Positions 60,060 to 64,000 of a DNA stretch of 64,000 bases are shown in pieces. Source of the stretch: Actinomycetota bacterium. GTDB taxonomy: Bacteria > Actinomycetota > Acidimicrobiia > Acidimicrobiales > JAJPHE01. The translations under genes were made by a program, and so were the position numbers. The DNA lies in assembly GCA_021325435.1 (NCBI GenBank), contig JAJPHE010000118.1, positions 1 through 64,000 of the forward strand, given 5' to 3'. Each line of letters begins with the position of its first letter. Positions within the stretch are counted from its first letter, which is position 1. The notes under the pieces are model-generated. The model saw nothing but the letters and a program-made list of their open reading frames with translations, was not told the DNA's origin and searched no databases.

Positions 60060-61548
60060 CCGCCGCCGTCACCCGGAGGTCGTCGGCGGCCGGTCGCAGC
60101 CAGACGGGGGATTCGTCGGGCCAGCCGTCCTGGATCCTCCAGGTGGCGATCACCCCCAGCAGGATGAAGAACAGACGAGGTGGGGCGTTGAACGTGTACA
60201 CGTCGGCGACGGCGCTCATCAGCGCCCAGTTCACCACGGCGATGAGAAGGGCGGCCCGCAGGGCCCGCTGGCCGGGGTCGACCGCCCTGGTCCTCGAACG
60301 TCCGGCGCCGGTGGCGGCCACGACGAGGATGAGAATCAGCGAGAGCAGGCCGAGCAGGCCGCCTTCGCCGAGCTGGCCCAGGTAGGCGTCGTCGAGAATG
60401 GTGTTGGCCGGCGGCGGAAGCCGGTTGCTGAGCGCCAGCTCGTCGGACTCGAACGTCCGGGGTCCGTACCCGACCACCGGTCGACGGCCCACGGCCGCCA
60501 GGGTCGGGCCGATGTCGTGGAGGCGGTGCTCGAGACTGTTGTGCAGTTCGGTGCCCGGTCGGTTGTGGAAGGAACTGACCAGCTGGGTGCGGACGTTGGG
60601 CTGGATCACCGCCAGGGCGGTGACGCCCACCAGCATGAACACGATTTGCCACCCTGCCCGCCGCCAGTTCAGGGCGGCGGTCATGACCAACGACAGCAGG
60701 AGAAGCAGGTAGGTGGCCCGGGAAGCGGTGAACAGCATCCCGGCCATCATCACAAGGCCGGTAACCGACCATCCGAGCCTCGCCCGCCGGTCGCGGGCGT
60801 TGATGGCAAGTGCCAGGCCGATGGGGAGCATCAGCGCTTCGACCGTGCCGAAGATCAATGGCTGCTCGAACGTCGAATGAACGCGGAAGATGCCGGAGCG
60901 CACCAGGGTGCCGCTAGCGGTGAGCTGGTCGATGTACTGGTTCGTCGCAGCCGGCAGCACAGGGTGCAGGAACGTGAAGATGTTCCTGTGGGTGAAGAAC
61001 TCCACCACCGCGAGAACGCCGGTGAACCCTCCGAGGCCCGCCATCCACTCCAGCAGTGACCGGATGCGGTCGGGCCGTCGCCCCAGCAATCCCACGGTGA
61101 GCCAGAACGGGAGGAGGTAGTCCAAGCCGTCGGTCAGCACCCGCCTTATGGCTCCGCTCACCTCGTAGTTGGTGAGGGCGGTGATGTTCACCACCGCGGC
61201 CACGACAGTGATGGCCAGCCACAGCAGCAAGGGCAGGTCGAGCGGGTTCGGCGAGCGGAACGTCGGGCGCGGATGCCGGCGTGACTGGATCACCCATCCG
61301 GCCAACGCGGCGAAGAACACCAGACGGCCGGCGGTGAGAGTTGTGCCCCCGACATGGTACGAGAACGGCACCGGCACCAGGAACGTGGTAAGGACCACGA
61401 GGAGCAGCCCGGCCCACGGGCTACAGAGGCAGATGCCGACGGCCGCCAACCCGACCAGCACGGCCACCGGCAGGGACGGAGCGATGACCGCCAGCAGGGC
61501 GGCCACCATGGCCAGCAGTCCCACGGCGGCGGCGGTGCGAGCTTTCAC
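60040..61548 (-). CDS. O-antigen ligase / Wzy-type polymerase
   Basis: 502 aa, about 12 membrane helices (VGLLAMVAALLAVIAPSL, LLLVVLTTFLVPVPFSYHVG, LPLLLWLAITVVAAVVNI and others). It has the O-antigen ligase/Wzy_C pattern around AGMLFTASRATYLLLLLSLV and the loop before VGRRPVVGYGPRTFES, with the large external loop near FHNRPGTELHNSLEHRLH. It polymerises or transfers lipid-linked repeat units outside the membrane. GTG at 61548. It lies 13 bp after the Wzz-like gene in the same direction, forming a chain-length/polymerase pair. Confidence 0.87.
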   Translation of the reverse strand: MKARTAAAVGLLAMVAALLAVIAPSLPVAVLVGLAAVGICLCSPWAGLLLVVLTTFLVPVPFSYHVGGTTLTAGRLVFFAALAGWVIQSRRHPRPTFRSPNPLDLPLLLWLAITVVAAVVNITALTNYEVSGAIRRVLTDGLDYLLPFWLTVGLLGRRPDRIRSLLEWMAGLGGFTGVLAVVEFFTHRNIFTFLHPVLPAATNQYIDQLTASGTLVRSGIFRVHSTFEQPLIFGTVEALMLPIGLALAINARDRRARLGWSVTGLVMMAGMLFTASRATYLLLLLSLVMTAALNWRRAGWQIVFMLVGVTALAVIQPNVRTQLVSSFHNRPGTELHNSLEHRLHDIGPTLAAVGRRPVVGYGPRTFESDELALSNRLPPPANTILDDAYLGQLGEGGLLGLLSLILILVVAATGAGRSRTRAVDPGQRALRAALLIAVVNWALMSAVADVYTFNAPPRLFFILLGVIATWRIQDGWPDESPVWLRPAADDLRVTAAATAPTA

Positions 61549-61561
61549 CGGCTGTTCAGGG

Positions 61562-62182
61562 TCAGGCGCGGTCCACCGCGAAGGCGACCATGGCGGCCAG
61601 GCCGAATCCGAGGATGCCCGCCACGGTGAGGTTGCGGGTGGCGTGGCGCGAGTCGCGCACTGTCACTGGCGCCTGAAGCGTGCTCAGAACGATTTGTTCG
61701 TCAGCGGGGGCACCGGCGCCGCCGAAGGTGGCGAGCTGTCCCTGCAGGTTGGCGATAATCCCCTGGGCCACGGCTTGGGCGTCGGCACCGCTGCTGAGCT
61801 GGACGGCGATCTGAAGGTCGAGGGTGGCGGGGGGTACGGTGACAGTGACGTGGGTTCTCAGATCCTTCAGGGCCATACGGACGCCGGTCTGGTCCTCGAC
61901 CTGCTGGAGCACCTGATCACTCGTGGCCAGGCTGGCGAAGGTCGGCATCATCCCGTTGAGCTTGTTCACCGTCTGCTGGCCGAAGCCGGGGTCGATCAGG
62001 AATCGAGGCTGGTTGACGGTGACCACCGCGGTCGATGTCGATGTGACGGCGGCGGTGGCAGTGAGAGCAGCCGCCACACCCAGGCCGAGGACGGTACCGA
62101 TGAAGAGCAGCACCCACCACCGGCGCACCACTCCCCGGACGCGCTCCCAACCGATCCCGAGCTCTAGGGGGAGCAGGCTCAC
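61562..62182 (-). CDS. Wzz-like chain-length determinant (no kinase domain)
   Basis: 206 aa. Two membrane helices: VLLFIGTVLGLGVAAALTAT (~25-45) and LTVAGILGFGLAAMVAFAVD (~185-203), with an external, mainly helical part between (QVLQQVEDQTGVRMALKDLR, AQAVAQGIIANLQGQLATFG). This is the layout of Wzz/PCP proteins that set polymer length. There is no cytoplasmic Walker-motif tyrosine-kinase domain; the protein is shorter than typical PCP1 members. GTG at 62182 with a weak ribosome site. Likely co-transcribed with the Wzy-like gene. Confidence 0.8.
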   Translation of the reverse strand: MSLLPLELGIGWERVRGVVRRWWVLLFIGTVLGLGVAAALTATAAVTSTSTAVVTVNQPRFLIDPGFGQQTVNKLNGMMPTFASLATSDQVLQQVEDQTGVRMALKDLRTHVTVTVPPATLDLQIAVQLSSGADAQAVAQGIIANLQGQLATFGGAGAPADEQIVLSTLQAPVTVRDSRHATRNLTVAGILGFGLAAMVAFAVDRA

Positions 62183-62330
62183 TGATCGGCGCGCAGATAC
62201 GAGTGGTGGTGCACCGGCAGTGATGGTACGGCATCGTCCCCCGCCGCACGTGGAACGTCCGCATTCGACCGATACGACCTAGCCGCCTCGCGTCGTCGGT
62301 CGCCAGGGCGACCACGAGGCAGAATGGCCT

Positions 62331-63434
62331 GTGCGGATCCTTCTTACCAGCCCCTTCGCCCATCCGTACGTGCGGCGGGGCGTCGAGCGCTACGTCGGGG
62401 AGCTGGCCGACTGGCTCGCCGGGCAGGGCCATGAGGTGGTGCTGCTCACCACGGCGCCGGACCGCTCGAGAAGCGAGTCACGCCCGAGCGGGGCCCTCAC
62501 CGTGTTCGTCCGTTCCGGGGCGAGCGTCGGACGCGGGCGGCTCCGGGTCGACGAGCTGATCCGCACGACCGCGCCCATTCTGCGCGGACTGTTGCGACTG
62601 GGGTCATTCGACCGGGTCGAGGCCCATCACTATCCCGACGCCACCGCCCTGCGGTCGACGGCCTTGCCCCGGCGCGGCGGTTACGACTTCTGGCTTCCCG
62701 GGGTGCCGAGGCGCACCTCTTTCCTGGGGCGGCCGCTTCACCGGGCCGAGTTCGGTTGGGCCGTGGGAGGAGCGCGCCGACTGCTCGCTCTCAGCGAGCA
62801 TGCCGCCGCCGCCCTGCACGCCGAGTTCGGACACCAGGCTGTCGTCCTGCCGCCCGGTGTCGACACCTCGCGCTACGACGGCCCCCGCCCGTCCGACCCG
62901 GACCAGCAGCTCATCTTCTGCCCGGCGGCGCCTGACGACCCCCGCAAGAGGGTCGAAGTCCTGGTCCGCGCTCTGCCGCTGGTCAAGAAGCGGCGCCCCC
63001 ACGCCACCCTGCTGCTCGCTCCTCCCACCGAGGCGTCCGTGGTCGGGCTCCTCGCCAGCCTGGACGACGACCTCCGTGCCTACATCAAGGTGAGGGTCCC
63101 CGACAGCTCGGAGGAGCTGGCCGCCCTCTACCGACGCGCTCAAGTGACCGTACTGCCCTCGCTGGACGAGGCCTTCGGTCTCGTCCTTGTCGAGTCCCTG
63201 GCGGCCGGCACACCGGTGGTGGGCACAAACAGCGGCGGCATACCAGAGATCATCTCCGACCCGGCCATCGGACGCCTGGCCGCCGCCGACGACCCCGAAG
63301 ACCTGGCCGACGCCATCACCGCCTGTCTCGACCTGGGCTCCGACACCGACCTGTCCGAGCGGTGCCGCCGCTTCGCCCGGCGATGGGACTGGGACCAGGT
63401 GGGCCCGCGCTGGTTGGAACTGGATCAGCCCTGA
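62331..63434 (+). CDS. glycosyltransferase family 4
   Basis: 367 aa. RILLTSPFAHPYVRRGVERY, VVLPPGVDTSRYDGPRPSDP, LIFCPAAPDDPRKRVEVLVR and LPSLDEAFGLVLVESLAAGT (E-x7-E) are the GT4 landmarks. GTG start at 62331. The donor domain is close to the 55218 enzyme. It is divergent from the Wzz-like gene across a 148 bp region, the largest free gap in the locus and the best place for its main promoters. Confidence 0.88.
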   Translation: MRILLTSPFAHPYVRRGVERYVGELADWLAGQGHEVVLLTTAPDRSRSESRPSGALTVFVRSGASVGRGRLRVDELIRTTAPILRGLLRLGSFDRVEAHHYPDATALRSTALPRRGGYDFWLPGVPRRTSFLGRPLHRAEFGWAVGGARRLLALSEHAAAALHAEFGHQAVVLPPGVDTSRYDGPRPSDPDQQLIFCPAAPDDPRKRVEVLVRALPLVKKRRPHATLLLAPPTEASVVGLLASLDDDLRAYIKVRVPDSSEELAALYRRAQVTVLPSLDEAFGLVLVESLAAGTPVVGTNSGGIPEIISDPAIGRLAAADDPEDLADAITACLDLGSDTDLSERCRRFARRWDWDQVGPRWLELDQP

Positions 63435-63497
63435 CCTAGGGCATTTGCCGGGATCCTCCGATTCGCACAGTTTCTCAGGAGAGGGTCGGGGCAGCCG

Positions 63498-64000
63498 ATG
63501 CGTTGGTCCATGGGGATCAACTACATCTTCGGGCGCGGGCAATCGTTCAAGCGGCGCCGGACCGCCGGCAGGCTCATTGCCTCGGGCACACTCGGCGCAG
63601 CGGGCCTACTAATGGCTCCTCTACTGCAGGATTCGGTGGCCGCGTCAACACCGACGGCCACCCAATCCCAGGTGGCGGGCCCGACCGAGCTGGTGACGGT
63701 GGCCGGAGCGGTGTGCACCGGTCCGTCCGCCACCTCCACCGCCCTGGCACCCATGGGAGTGCTATGGGACGGCAGCGGCGGGTTCTACGTGTCGGTCTAC
63801 GACAAGGTCCACAGCGAGGTCTGCCACGTCGACGCCAGCGGCCATATATCGGTTGCCGCTGGGAATGGCACCCCCGGCTACCTGCCGACCGGCTGGGCCG
63901 ACGGGGTGGCCGCCACCAGCTCCGAGATCTACAACCCAGTTGGGCTGTCCCTGTCGGGCGGGAATCTCTATATCGCCGACAGCTGGAACGGCCGGGTGAG
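63498..64000 (+). CDS. secreted NHL/beta-propeller protein, N-terminal part (truncated by window edge)
   Basis: 167 codons open to the window end. The N-terminus is basic with a hydrophobic run (AGRLIASGTLGAAGLLMAPL) and an apparent cut near SVAA-STP, so exported. After a Thr-rich linker come TVAGAVCTGPSATSTALAPM, WDGSGGFYVSVYDKVHSEVC, SVAAGNGTPGYLPTGWADGV and NPVGLSLSGGNLYIADSWNG. The last is the NHL-repeat pattern (GL...LYIAD..N.RV). The ATG at 63498 is the first plausible start; no close ribosome site is seen. The rest of the propeller lies outside the window. Confidence 0.78.
   Translation, partial: MRWSMGINYIFGRGQSFKRRRTAGRLIASGTLGAAGLLMAPLLQDSVAASTPTATQSQVAGPTELVTVAGAVCTGPSATSTALAPMGVLWDGSGGFYVSVYDKVHSEVCHVDASGHISVAAGNGTPGYLPTGWADGVAATSSEIYNPVGLSLSGGNLYIADSWNGRV

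Noticed and set aside
1-64000. Mobile elements, prophage, CRISPR or restriction systems
   Set aside because: No transposase, integrase, phage structural, cas or restriction-modification gene pattern was found, nor regularly spaced direct repeats apart from coding propeller repeats.

Overview
The window is chromosomal DNA of a very high-GC actinobacterium. Supporting signs are near-universal G/C third codon positions, frequent GTG/TTG starts, many 1-4 bp stop/start overlaps, an EndoMS/NucS mismatch endonuclease, a DUF1876 protein, ECF sigma factors paired or fused with anti-sigma domains, and many CWB2-type and propeller-repeat surface proteins. This mix is most like the class Acidimicrobiia (inference, not proven). 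I see no rRNA, tRNA, CRISPR array, transposase or prophage gene.

Region 1 (1-18.2 kb) is mainly metabolism. It holds a CoA-transferase tail, two divergent or convergent blocks with an acyl-CoA dehydrogenase, an amidase and nucS, an MFS exporter, a PEP-utilising 'swivelling' domain protein without an ATP-grasp, an acyl-CoA synthetase, and a three-gene amidohydrolase / D-aminoacylase / DUF455 ferritin-like operon. Between them lie a membrane protein with a matrixin-like domain that has lost its HExxH site, a VanY-like carboxypeptidase with a six-repeat C-terminus, and an ECF sigma/anti-sigma pair.

Region 2 (18.3-33 kb) is a cell-surface island. It holds two glutamic (G1) peptidase paralogues flanking a CWB2 protein and an alpha/beta hydrolase, a seven-bladed FG-GAP protein carrying the same six 42-residue repeats as the VanY protein, a second, larger CWB2 protein, a lipoprotein, and three small secreted proteins. 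Each of the three small genes is followed by a long perfect GC hairpin.

Region 3 (33-40.1 kb) has divergent valS and cysS, with valS carrying a one-base frameshift. It also has an ECF sigma factor fused to its own zinc-finger anti-sigma and a membrane/Pro-rich tail, and an acyl-CoA dehydrogenase behind a perfect palindromic operator.

Region 4 (40.1-63.5 kb) is a surface-polysaccharide locus: an acyltransferase, two methyltransferases, 14 glycosyltransferases (ten GT4-type, four GT2-type), a flippase, a Wzy-type polymerase/ligase and a Wzz-like protein. The genes alternate in strand in small blocks, and convergent neighbours overlap at their 3' ends. A secreted protein sits inside the locus. 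No initiating phosphoglycosyltransferase or nucleotide-sugar genes are present, so priming must be encoded elsewhere. The window ends inside a secreted NHL/beta-propeller gene.

The regions fit one theme: building the cell envelope. Sigma/anti-sigma pairs, CWB2 anchors, exported propellers, acid peptidases and a polysaccharide assembly line lie side by side. A short CCTAA-type box recurs upstream of several of the exported-protein genes and may link them in one regulon (inference).
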